DNA of 6,605 bases from Flavobacteriia bacterium (GTDB taxonomy: Bacteria; Bacteroidota; Bacteroidia; Flavobacteriales; Flavobacteriaceae), in contig DAOUPQ010000106.1 of assembly GCA_030626085.1 (NCBI GenBank), positions 1 to 6,605 of the forward strand, read 5' to 3'. Shown here piece by piece: positions 1 to 5,915 of this stretch (the first letter of the stretch is position 1; every line of letters begins with the position of its first letter). The notes below the pieces were generated by a model. The model was not told the origin of the DNA and ran no database searches. It was given only the letters and a program-made list of their open reading frames with translations. Position numbers and translations under genes: made by a program.

Positions 1-950
1 AGTTCAGGCTTATAATCTTTAAGATGTACTGATTTATGTGTTTTTCCATCCTCAAATGTCGCCCACATCTGTTTTTCAATCCAAGGTGAAAAAATAATAA
101 ATGAAGGTTTGTTAAGTGCTTTTGCAATATTCATTGCACCACCGTCATTTCCAATAATAAAAGTGCATTCATTCATTAAAGCAATATATTCTCTTAAATT
201 GCCCCCTAAAACATCAAAATATATTTGTTTTTTTGTATCAATTTTACAATGATCATAGATCTTTTTAGCATCTGTTATCTGATTTGGAATATAATTAAAT
301 AAGATATTTACACTTGAATTATCGACAATAAAATCAATTATTTCTGACATATATCTCAAAGGATAGGTCTTATTATCAGAACTACCAATAATTGATATCA
401 TTATAGTTTGTTTTCTTGTATCTACACCGTGGTCTTTCAGTAACTTTTTAGCAAATGCCGTTTCTTCTTTTGATACATATAACTTAGGTACGGGATCAAT
501 ATCAATATCTAAATGTAATGGATCTAATAAAGACAATCTTCTTTCAATTGCCAAACCTAAATTGGTTTTAGGTTTATCCTGCATTTTTACATTATCTGTA
601 TATAAAAAAGTTCTGCCCTTTTTCTTATAAGAAATTTTTCGTTTTGCATTTGATAATAGTACAGTCAGCCAACTCTCTAACTTTGAATATGCATCAATAA
701 TAATATCGTAATTTTCTTTGCGAAGAGATATTATAAATTTTATAAGAGCAACTTTACTTTGACGATAATCTTCGGTAAATAAAATTAACTTATCAATATT
801 CGGATTTCCCTCTATAACCGGTGTTGTAGAAGCATAAATCATATAATGAATTTGATGATCAGGATATGCTTTTTTTAAATTGTTACAAATGATTGAGCTC
901 ACAAGCACATCACCAATCATTTTTTGTTGTATGACAAGTATTTTTTTCAA
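1..950 (-). CDS. Glycosyltransferase family 9 protein (heptosyltransferase-like), C-terminus beyond window
   Basis: The minus strand is open for 316 codons from a TTG at 950-948 to the left edge, so the C-terminus is missing. The start of the protein (KKILVIQQKMIGDVLVSS) is the first beta strand and loop of the GT-B fold of family 9, with Asp14 in the GD pair. Residues 190-197 (SSDNKTYP) and 267-271 (GNDGG, followed by AMNIAKAL and FSP) fit the nucleotide-sugar half of the fold. The family, which includes WaaC and WaaF, adds heptose or related sugars to lipopolysaccharide at the inner membrane. The acceptor and sugar here cannot be told. An in-frame TAA at 962-960 rules out any earlier start. 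The first ATG, at 920, would cut off the first strand, so TTG is preferred. The flavobacterial forms I remember share the GGAxNxAKAL motif, where WaaC-type enzymes have His. Function is inferred from family only. Confidence 0.88.
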   Translation of the reverse strand, partial: MKKILVIQQKMIGDVLVSSIICNNLKKAYPDHQIHYMIYASTTPVIEGNPNIDKLILFTEDYRQSKVALIKFIISLRKENYDIIIDAYSKLESWLTVLLSNAKRKISYKKKGRTFLYTDNVKMQDKPKTNLGLAIERRLSLLDPLHLDIDIDPVPKLYVSKEETAFAKKLLKDHGVDTRKQTIMISIIGSSDNKTYPLRYMSEIIDFIVDNSSVNILFNYIPNQITDAKKIYDHCKIDTKKQIYFDVLGGNLREYIALMNECTFIIGNDGGAMNIAKALNKPSFIIFSPWIEKQMWATFEDGKTHKSVHLKDYKPE

Positions 951-1003
951 AAAGAATTTTTAGGTAATTTTATATCTATATGGAATAATCAAAACTTTTT
1001 TAC

Positions 1004-1126
1004 CTAAAAGCATTGACCAATATCTAAAAGATCAATAACTTTTCTTATACCATTTTGAACCTTATCTTCTTTTAACAGTTCTCTATTATCCCAGGTATTT
1101 TCTATAGTTTTTCTAATATCCTCCAT
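1004..1126 (-). pseudogene. dapD: N-terminal remnant of dapD (tetrahydrodipicolinate N-succinyltransferase)
   Basis: From an ATG at 1126 the minus strand encodes 40 residues and a TAG at 1006-1004. The pieces ENTWDNRELLKE (about 9-20) and RKVIDLLDIGQ (about 28-38) match the N-terminus of flavobacterial DapD as I remember it, where the second motif continues into LRVAEP. Here it breaks into CF and stops. The enzyme is normally about 270 residues, and its left-handed beta-helix catalytic domain is wholly missing, so this piece cannot act as a succinyltransferase. Its place, divergent from ruvX and beside a family 9 glycosyltransferase, is where I recall dapD lying in related genomes, which supports a deleted native gene rather than a stray copy. 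A complete dapD may exist elsewhere, or another diaminopimelate route may be used. A short leader peptide is a less likely reading. The match is from memory, not from a search. Confidence 0.72.
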
Positions 1127-1144
1127 AAATTGTATTACTAGTCG

Positions 1145-1169
1145 CAAATATAAAAAATACGCAAAGATA
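1145..1169 (-). promoter_or_regulatory. Candidate -7 boxes of the old dapD promoter
   Basis: On the minus strand, TATATTTG (1152-1145) and TATCTTTG (1169-1162) both fit the Bacteroidota -7 consensus TAnnTTTG. The nearer one would start transcription about a dozen bases before the dapD ATG. I see no TTG at the usual -33 distance for either, so the call rests on the -7 boxes alone. If real, the promoter still drives the remnant and perhaps the glycosyltransferase behind it. Confidence 0.4.
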
Positions 1170-1210
1170 TTTTACATATTTATTTTTATTCTTTTGTTGT
1201 AAAAAAAGGG

Positions 1211-1218
1211 TAAATTTG
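1211..1218 (+). promoter_or_regulatory. Candidate -7 box for the ruvX-def-DUF5606-mazG operon
   Basis: TAAATTTG fits the Bacteroidota -7 consensus TAnnTTTG and ends 17 bases before the ruvX ATG, leaving a leader of roughly ten bases. TTG triplets at 1194-1196 and 1197-1199 are closer than the usual spacing of about 17-23, so the -33 element is doubtful. Confidence 0.42.
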
Positions 1219-1235
1219 CAAAAATTTTCAAGTAA

Positions 1236-1649
1236 ATGGGTCGAATTATTGCTATTGATTATGGTGAAAAAAGGATAGGAATTGCAGTAACTGATGAATT
1301 GCAGATCATAGCTTCAGGCTTGACAACTGTTGAAACAGACAAAATTTTTGACTTTTTAGAAAATTATTTAAAAACTGAAGAAGTTGAATTATTTTTGATA
1401 GGTGAACCCAAACAAATGAATTATAAACCTTCAGAAAGTGAAAGATTTATTCTTCCTTTTATTGAAAAATTACAAACAAAGTTTTCAGATATTCCTATCA
1501 AAAGAGTTGATGAACGTTTTACTTCAAAAATGGCATTTCAAACTTTAATTGATAGCGGATTAAAGAAAAAAAAACGACAAAATAAGGCTTTGCTGGATGA
1601 AATAAGTGCCACTATAATATTGCAAAGTTATTTATATAATAAAAAATAA
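1236..1649 (+). CDS. ruvX: RuvX/YqgF family Holliday junction resolvase-like nuclease
   Basis: This 137-residue protein has the usual length of the YqgF/RuvX family, an RNase H-fold nuclease linked to Holliday junction processing and, in some bacteria, to 5'-end processing of pre-16S rRNA. It is expected in the cytoplasm. The N-terminal motif IIAIDYGEKRIGIAVTD (4-20) carries the first catalytic Asp (Asp8). IGEPKQ (55-60) is the central strand-loop. VDERFTS (91-97) holds the conserved DER triplet. DEISATIILQ (121-130) brings the last acidic residue, Asp121. All acidic positions of the active site look present. A lysine-rich loop (KKKKRQNK, 110-117) lies just before that motif, as is common in the family. 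It is the first gene of a four-gene plus-strand run, with def starting five bases after its stop. Confidence 0.93.
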   Translation: MGRIIAIDYGEKRIGIAVTDELQIIASGLTTVETDKIFDFLENYLKTEEVELFLIGEPKQMNYKPSESERFILPFIEKLQTKFSDIPIKRVDERFTSKMAFQTLIDSGLKKKKRQNKALLDEISATIILQSYLYNKK

Positions 1650-1654
1650 AATAT

Positions 1655-2239
1655 ATGATGTTACCCGTTTATGCATACGGCGATCCAATTCTTAGAAAAG
1701 TTTGTGTTGAAATAAATAAAGATTATCCCAATCTACCAGAACTTATCGAAGAAATGAAAAAAACCATGACCGAATCAAATGGTGTTGGTTTGGCTGCTCC
1801 GCAAATTGGAAAAGCAATAAGGCTATTTGTTATCGATGCATCTCCTTTTGCCGATATGGAAGAGCTTGATGAAGATGAAAAAGAATTTTTAATAGACTTT
1901 AAACCAGTTTTTATAAATGCGAAAATTTTAAAAGAAGAAGGTGAAGAATGGACTTTTAACGAAGGCTGTTTAAGCATTCCTAACATCAATGAAGATGTAA
2001 CAAGAAAAGAAACCATCACGATCTCTTATGAAGATGAAAATTTTAATAAACATAAGAAAACGATTAGTGGTTTGGCTGCCAGAATTATACAACACGAATA
2101 TGACCATACTGAAGGTATCATGTTTACTGATAGATTATCTTCATTAAAAAAGCGATTGCTAAGAAAAAAATTAGACAATATCTCTAAAGGTAAAGTTGAA
2201 GTTGCTTATAGGATGAAATTTCCTAAGGCTAAAAGATAA
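1655..2239 (+). CDS. def: Peptide deformylase
   Basis: The 194-residue protein removes the formyl group from the N-terminal methionine of new proteins, a cytoplasmic metal-dependent step that precedes methionine removal. All three family motifs are intact: GVGLAAPQIG (43-52), EGCLSIP (103-109) with metal ligand Cys105, and QHEYDH (146-151) with metal ligands His147 and His151 and catalytic Glu148. An acidic insert (about 68-77, MEELDEDEKE) separates motifs 1 and 2. The length and the EGCLSIP form fit the type seen in Bacteroidota. Two Met codons are adjacent, at 1655 and 1658, and either could be the start. The upstream sequence is A-rich without a Shine-Dalgarno site. It sits five bases after ruvX and is probably co-transcribed with it. 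Nothing appears damaged. Confidence 0.96.
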   Translation: MMLPVYAYGDPILRKVCVEINKDYPNLPELIEEMKKTMTESNGVGLAAPQIGKAIRLFVIDASPFADMEELDEDEKEFLIDFKPVFINAKILKEEGEEWTFNEGCLSIPNINEDVTRKETITISYEDENFNKHKKTISGLAARIIQHEYDHTEGIMFTDRLSSLKKRLLRKKLDNISKGKVEVAYRMKFPKAKR

Positions 2240-2272
2240 TTTAATTACTAAATATAAGACAAAATAAAAAAT

Positions 2273-2710
2273 ATGAATATTGATAAAATAGTATCCATTT
2301 CCGGGAAACCCGGATTATACCAAGTGATTTCGCAAGGTAAAAATGCCATTATCGTAGAATCTTTACAAGACAAAAAAAGATTCCCTGTCAATTCATTAAA
2401 CAGCATTAGTGCGCTAAGCGATATTGCCATTTATACTTACGATGATGAAATACCTTTAAGAGAAGTGTTTTTAAACATCCACAAAAAAGAAAATGGCAAA
2501 AAGACAATCGACCCTAAGTCAGATAAAAAACAGCTACAGTCTTTTTTTAGTGAAATATTACCCAATTATGATGAAGAAAGAGTATATCCTTCAAACATTA
2601 AAAAAATAGTTTTATGGTACAATACTCTGGTTGATTCAGGTTTTGACTTTAAAAATTTAGAGGAAAAGGAAGAAGAAAAAGAAGACAACACCAAAGAAGA
2701 GAAAAAATAA
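2273..2710 (+). CDS. DUF5606 family protein, function unknown
   Basis: The 145-residue protein begins NIDKIVSISGKPGLYQVISQ, the characteristic opening of DUF5606, a family I know from Bacteroidota. Two more conserved stretches follow: AIYTYDDEIPLREVF (about 52-66) and an LPNYDEERVYPSNIKKIVLWYN block (about 95-116). The last 17 or so residues are almost all Glu and Lys and are probably disordered. There is no signal peptide, membrane segment or recognisable catalytic motif, so it is likely cytoplasmic. No function can be given. Its constant company in the ruvX-def-mazG run suggests a housekeeping role, possibly near translation or nucleic-acid metabolism, but that is inference from position. 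It lies 33 bases after def and nine before mazG. Confidence 0.85.
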   Translation: MNIDKIVSISGKPGLYQVISQGKNAIIVESLQDKKRFPVNSLNSISALSDIAIYTYDDEIPLREVFLNIHKKENGKKTIDPKSDKKQLQSFFSEILPNYDEERVYPSNIKKIVLWYNTLVDSGFDFKNLEEKEEEKEDNTKEEKK

Positions 2711-2719
2711 CATCTTTCT

Positions 2720-3499
2720 ATGACCAACCGCAAACAACAACTAAACGCTTTTAATGAACTTTTGGATATCATGGATGAGATTCGTGAGAAGTGCCCATGG
2801 GATAGAAAACAAACAATGCAATCTCTTAGGCATTTAACCATTGAAGAAACGTATGAACTTGGTGATGCTGTTTTAGATAATGACATTACAGAAATAAAAA
2901 AAGAGCTTGGAGACCTTTTACTTCATATTGTTTTTTATGCAAAAATTGGATCTGAAAAAAACGATTTTGATATTGCTGATGTTATCACAGGAATTAATGA
3001 AAAATTGGTAAATCGTCATCCTCATGTTTTTGGAGATTTTATTGCAGAAACCGATGAAGAAGTAGCCAAAAACTGGGAAAAACTCAAACTTAAAGAAGGT
3101 AGAAATTCTGTTTTAGAGGGAGTTCCAAAATCACTTCCCGCCATGATCAAAGCATCACGAATTCAAGACAAAGCAGCATCAGCAGGCTTTGATTGGGAAA
3201 AACCGGAACAGGTATTTGAAAAAGTTCAGGAAGAAATTAATGAATTGAATGAGGAAGTTAAGCAAGAAGATTTAAATAAAATTGAATCAGAATTTGGTGA
3301 TGTACTTTTCTCATTAATCAATTATGCTCGTTTTATAAAAGTAGATCCTGAAAGCGCCTTAGAAAAAACCAACAAAAAATTTATCAATCGTTTTCAATTC
3401 CTCGAAAAAGAAGCCGCTAAAGAAGGAAAAGAATTATCTAATATGACCTTGGATGAAATGGATATCCATTGGGAAAAATCGAAGATCTTTTTCAAATAG
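2720..3499 (+). CDS. mazG: Nucleoside triphosphate pyrophosphohydrolase MazG
   Basis: The 259-residue protein is a full two-domain MazG, which cleaves nucleoside triphosphates to monophosphate and pyrophosphate and helps clear faulty nucleotides and lower ppGpp. The N-terminal domain opens with the classic REKCPWDRKQT (22-32). It then has EETYE (42-46) and ELGD (62-65), which together supply the four acidic Mg-binding residues. The C-terminal domain repeats the pattern with EEINE (171-175) and ESEFGD (189-194). Between them, NRHPHVFGD (98-106) and the VLEGVPKSLPAMIKA stretch (131-145) are also typical. It is the last gene of the operon, nine bases after the DUF5606 gene. The final ten codons plus stop, from His250 on, are copy 1 of a 38-base repeat that continues past the gene, so the C-terminal tail has been copied four more times downstream. 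Confidence 0.95.
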   Translation: MTNRKQQLNAFNELLDIMDEIREKCPWDRKQTMQSLRHLTIEETYELGDAVLDNDITEIKKELGDLLLHIVFYAKIGSEKNDFDIADVITGINEKLVNRHPHVFGDFIAETDEEVAKNWEKLKLKEGRNSVLEGVPKSLPAMIKASRIQDKAASAGFDWEKPEQVFEKVQEEINELNEEVKQEDLNKIESEFGDVLFSLINYARFIKVDPESALEKTNKKFINRFQFLEKEAAKEGKELSNMTLDEMDIHWEKSKIFFK

Positions 3500-3650
3500 C
3501 AAAGCATTGGGAAAAGTCGAATATCTTTTTCAAATAGCGAAGCATTAGGAAAAATCAAAGACTTTTTTCAAATAGCGAAGCATTGGGAAAAATCGAAGAC
3601 TTTTTTCAAATAGCAAAGCATTGGGAAAAGTCGAATATCTTTTTCAAATA
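3467..3650 (+). repeat. Five-copy 38-base tandem repeat made of the mazG 3' end
   Basis: Copies start at 3467, 3505, 3543, 3581 and 3619, each exactly 38 bases. The last is cut to 32 bases before diverging into AT-rich sequence. A unit opens cattgggaaaa, has a tttttcaaatag core and ends with a five-base cAAAG or cGAAG spacer. Copy 1 is the real end of mazG (HWEKSKIFFK, stop). Copies 2 to 5 read HWEKSNIFFK, H-stop-EKSKTFFK, HWEKSKTFFK and HWEKSNIFFK in their own frames. Because 38 is not a multiple of three, the copies do not form one reading frame. Copies 2 and 5 are identical over 32 bases, and copies 1 and 4 differ at two. It fills nearly the whole gap between mazG and the convergent haem-protein operon. 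Some copies can fold weakly around the AAAAA and TTTTT runs, so a termination role is possible but unproven. Confidence 0.95.
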
Positions 3651-3674
3651 ATATATAGTGAAATTGTCAAAAAT

Positions 3675-4133
3675 TTAAAACATTTCTTCCATTAAACTTT
3701 CAGCCCAATCGGAAAGTACTTGCCGATCTTCTTCACCAAGTTTGGCATCCTTATGAGTTAATGGATAAAATCTTAAAGGCATTTTTCCATCTGTTACTTC
3801 TTCAATAATATCATCCAGCGCCTCTACCCTATCTGATTTACTTAAAGCATTCCATTCAGAAAAATTCAGATCTTCTCTCCCCTCTTCTGTATGGTCATAA
3901 ACGATCCATTTAACTGGGGCTATACTCGCATACCAGGGATAAATAGTTTCATTAGAATGACAGTCATAACAGGCTGATCTCAACATTGAGGAAATATTTT
4001 CAGGTACATCCACGTTTTTTAAAAGATCATTCGGATTATCAGCTATAACTTCCGGACGAGTAACAGGATAGATCTGCATTAAAAAAAACAACCCTATTAT
4101 TGTGTACCAAAATATTTTTTCCTTCTTAGCCAT
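3675..4133 (-). CDS. Haem-binding domain protein with a single CxxCH site
   Basis: This 152-residue protein resembles the haem-binding domain family of Bacteroidota cytochrome-like proteins. One hydrophobic segment (about 8-21) follows a basic start (MAKKEK) and has no clear cleavage site, so it probably anchors the protein with the rest in the periplasm. CYDCH (55-59) is a c-type haem attachment motif, giving covalent haem with His59 as the near ligand. Met118, in the KMPL motif, is the likely far ligand by comparison with the family. The stretch between them (NETIYPWYASIAPVKW, 61-76) is strongly conserved in homologues I remember. The role is presumably electron transfer or haem sensing; the partner is not visible. 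It begins ten bases after the neighbouring haem-protein gene, so the two are very likely co-transcribed. The convergent mazG side holds only repeats. Confidence 0.85.
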   Translation of the reverse strand: MAKKEKIFWYTIIGLFFLMQIYPVTRPEVIADNPNDLLKNVDVPENISSMLRSACYDCHSNETIYPWYASIAPVKWIVYDHTEEGREDLNFSEWNALSKSDRVEALDDIIEEVTDGKMPLRFYPLTHKDAKLGEEDRQVLSDWAESLMEEMF

Positions 4134-4143
4134 TAATTGATAT

Positions 4144-4569
4144 TTATTCTCCCATTAATGCTTCTCTTTGACTCTTAGCCCATTCCATCAATAATTTTGA
4201 TTCCTCTGTAGTCAATTCTTTATCTGGATATTTTGTCAAGAATTTTTCGGGTGGCATGTTATTTTCTTCAAGCTCTTCAACTACTTTACCTAATTTGCTT
4301 ACCAATTTTCCTTTAGAATATTTTCCATCAGTTAAGTGATCAATATTAAATTTCTTCTTACTTTTCACTCCTTTTGATTCTGTATTATGGCAACCATAAC
4401 ATTTTTCTTTTAGTACTTCCTGAACATCATTGGGTATCTCAATTTCATCTAAGGTTATAGAATTAATCACTTCATCATTCATATTTAATGTTTCTGTAGT
4501 ATAAGAAAACATAAAATACGATAAGAAAAGTAAAATAAAAGGTGTCAAAATTGTAATTCTTTTTTTCAT
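4144..4569 (-). CDS. Small c-type cytochrome, haem-binding domain type
   Basis: The 141-residue protein has a Lys-rich start and a hydrophobic segment (about 6-22) that acts as a signal or membrane anchor, placing the body in the periplasm. CYGCH (57-61) is the single covalent haem site, preceded by VQEVLKEK, the usual helix of this family. NNMPP (103-107) has Met105 as the likely second axial ligand. The C-terminal LTTEESKLLMEWAKSQ (119-134) matches the end of the next gene's product (EEDRQVLSDWAESL), so the two are distant paralogues. The region between the haem site and the Met is richer in Lys and lacks the PWYA motif, so the substrates or partners may differ. It is the first gene of a two-gene minus-strand unit with its own candidate promoter, and is divergent from the asparaginase gene. 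Confidence 0.83.
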   Translation of the reverse strand: MKKRITILTPFILLFLSYFMFSYTTETLNMNDEVINSITLDEIEIPNDVQEVLKEKCYGCHNTESKGVKSKKKFNIDHLTDGKYSKGKLVSKLGKVVEELEENNMPPEKFLTKYPDKELTTEESKLLMEWAKSQREALMGE

Positions 4570-4597
4570 TATTTCTGATTTAATTGGTTTAAAAAAA

Positions 4598-4632
4598 CAA
4601 ATATAAATATTTTTTACTTTCAGGCTTTACAA
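4598..4632 (-). promoter_or_regulatory. Candidate promoter of the haem-protein operon
   Basis: On the minus strand TATATTTG (4605-4598) matches the Bacteroidota -7 consensus TAnnTTTG exactly, and a TTG at 4632-4630 stands 24 bases upstream as a possible -33 element, slightly wider than the usual spacing. The -7 box ends 28 bases before the ATG at 4569. Confidence 0.5.
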
Positions 4633-4732
4633 TACTGTTATTAAAACCAAAAAAAAAGGTTTGATTTATTATTTAGATTCTTAACAAAATAATTTTTCTT
4701 ACATTTAACCTAAGATAATAAATACGTTTAAA

Positions 4733-5797
4733 ATGCAAAAATTTACACTTGAATTTCTTTTAATTATTTTTTTCTTTTCTCCATTTACATCTTGTAAAAA
4801 TGATTCAAATATTAATCTGAAAGAAAAACCTTTAAAAAAAGAAATACCTTTTGCTTTGGTAATTCACGGAGGTGCCGGTACCATTAAAAAAGAATATATG
4901 ACCGATGAGCAAGAAAAAGCTTATCGAGATAAATTACAAGAAGCACTTGATGTGGGCTATACAATTTTAAAAAACGGTGGTACCGCTATTGAAGCTGTTC
5001 AAAAAACCGTTAATATTATGGAAGACTCACCTCTTTTTAATGCCGGTAAAGGTGCTGTTTTTAATAGTTTAGGCAAACAGGAAATGGATGCCTCTATCAT
5101 GGATGGCAAAACTTTAAATGCCGGTGCTGTTGCAGGAGTCTCTTTAATTAGAAATCCTATCAATGCTGCATTATTGGTAAAGGATAGTACAAGGCATATA
5201 ATGCTTTCCGGAAAAGGTGCCGAAGAATTTGCAAGACAATACCATTTACAATTTGAAGATGCTTCTTATTTTTATACTGAGAAAAGATATAAAAGTCTGA
5301 TTAAAGTAAAAGAAAAAGCAGGTGAAAAGATCCTATTCAAAATAAAACCCAAAAAAGGGTCTGAACAAATAGATGAACATAAGCTTGGTACTGTTGGTTG
5401 TGTAGCTATAGATAAGGAAAAAAATATAGCTGCCGGAACTTCCACCGGAGGAATGACCAATAAAAAATTTGGACGAATCGGTGATTCTCCAATAATTGGA
5501 GCAGGAACTTATGCTAACAATCTAACTTGTGGTGTTTCAGCCACAGGAACAGGCGAATATTTTATCAGAACTCTTGCTGCTCATGAGGTTTCTAACCTAA
5601 TTCAATATAAAAATCTCAGTTTAAAAAAAGCTTTAAAGCATGTTGTTCATGTTGAGATTGACAGCCTTGGCGGAGATGGCGGATTAATTGGTTTAGATAA
5701 AAATGGTAATATTGCGTGGGACTTTAATACTTCAGGCATGTACAGAGCTTATAAAAAATCAACCGGGGAGAATGTGATTGAAATCTATAAAAAATGA
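4733..5797 (+). CDS. Isoaspartyl peptidase/L-asparaginase, Ntn-hydrolase type, predicted lipoprotein
   Basis: The 354-residue precursor belongs to the plant-type asparaginase family (EcAIII/IaaA), which hydrolyses L-asparagine and isoaspartyl dipeptides after cutting itself into alpha and beta chains. HGGAGT (45-50) opens the mature domain, and NAGKGAVFN (103-111) and the MDASIMDG block (118-125) follow. The cleavage point is Gly219-Thr220, in KLGTVGCVAID. Taking Thr220 as the nucleophile, the spacing to Thr238, Arg248, Asp251 and Thr271 equals that of Thr179, Thr197, Arg207, Asp210 and Thr230 in EcAIII, so the active site is complete. The N-terminus has a hydrophobic stretch and FTSC, with Cys21 as the probable lipidated residue. 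The next residues, KNDS, resemble the Lys-acid lipoprotein export signal of this phylum, so it may sit on the cell surface. It is probably a single-gene unit. No clear promoter was found. Confidence 0.93.
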   Translation: MQKFTLEFLLIIFFFSPFTSCKNDSNINLKEKPLKKEIPFALVIHGGAGTIKKEYMTDEQEKAYRDKLQEALDVGYTILKNGGTAIEAVQKTVNIMEDSPLFNAGKGAVFNSLGKQEMDASIMDGKTLNAGAVAGVSLIRNPINAALLVKDSTRHIMLSGKGAEEFARQYHLQFEDASYFYTEKRYKSLIKVKEKAGEKILFKIKPKKGSEQIDEHKLGTVGCVAIDKEKNIAAGTSTGGMTNKKFGRIGDSPIIGAGTYANNLTCGVSATGTGEYFIRTLAAHEVSNLIQYKNLSLKKALKHVVHVEIDSLGGDGGLIGLDKNGNIAWDFNTSGMYRAYKKSTGENVIEIYKK

Positions 5798-5837
5798 GAT
5801 ATTCATGACTAAAAATATAACATATATTTAGTATCTC
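5796..5837 (+). terminator. Hairpin just after the asparaginase gene
   Basis: ACTAAAAATAT (5808-5818) can pair with ATATATTTAGT (5822-5832) with one mismatch and a three-base loop. Outside a seven-base bulge, GAGAT (5796-5800) pairs with ATCTC (5833-5837). The structure overlaps the asparaginase stop codon and is followed by AT-rich sequence but no clean T run. It is a plausible terminator or mRNA end; an intrinsic terminator of the usual type is not proven. Confidence 0.45.
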
Positions 5838-5854
5838 GTCATTCATTTAAACTT

Positions 5855-5895
5855 ACTAAAATTTGTTAGTATTGTAAATTAAACTAACTTAGTTT
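5855..5895 (+). promoter_or_regulatory. ACTAA/TTAGT inverted pairs before the channel gene
   Basis: ACTAA (5855-5859) and TTAGT (5866-5870) form an inverted pair with a six-base gap. AAACTAA (5881-5887) and TTAGTTT (5889-5895) form a perfect 7-base inverted repeat around one base, 20 bases before the channel ATG. The symmetry suits a dimeric regulator's operator or a small hairpin, but no regulator gene is present here. AT-rich DNA gives such palindromes by chance fairly often. Confidence 0.3.
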
Positions 5896-5915
5896 TTTAA
5901 TTATATATTCTAAAT

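Noticed and set aside
1723..2019. Minus-strand open frame of 98 codons inside def
   Set aside because: It is a Ser- and Phe-rich antisense shadow of the acid-rich def coding strand. All three deformylase motifs are on the plus strand.
2248..2430. Minus-strand open frame of 60 codons over the start of the DUF5606 gene
   Set aside because: Antisense to a recognisable conserved family, with no motif or support of its own.
2566..2886. Minus-strand open frame of 106 codons across the DUF5606-mazG border
   Set aside because: Its Ser-rich composition comes from reading Glu/Lys codons backwards. It overlaps the MazG catalytic motifs.
3467..3650. CRISPR array
   Set aside because: The 38-base copies sit directly end to end with no unique spacers, and the first is part of mazG.
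4700..4732. Promoter for the asparaginase gene (TACGTTTA near 4723)
   Set aside because: It deviates from TAnnTTTG at the last base and is too close to the start codon to leave room for a transcript start.
5272..5460. Minus-strand open frame of 62 codons inside the asparaginase gene
   Set aside because: It lies antisense to the nucleophile region of a gene with a complete active site.
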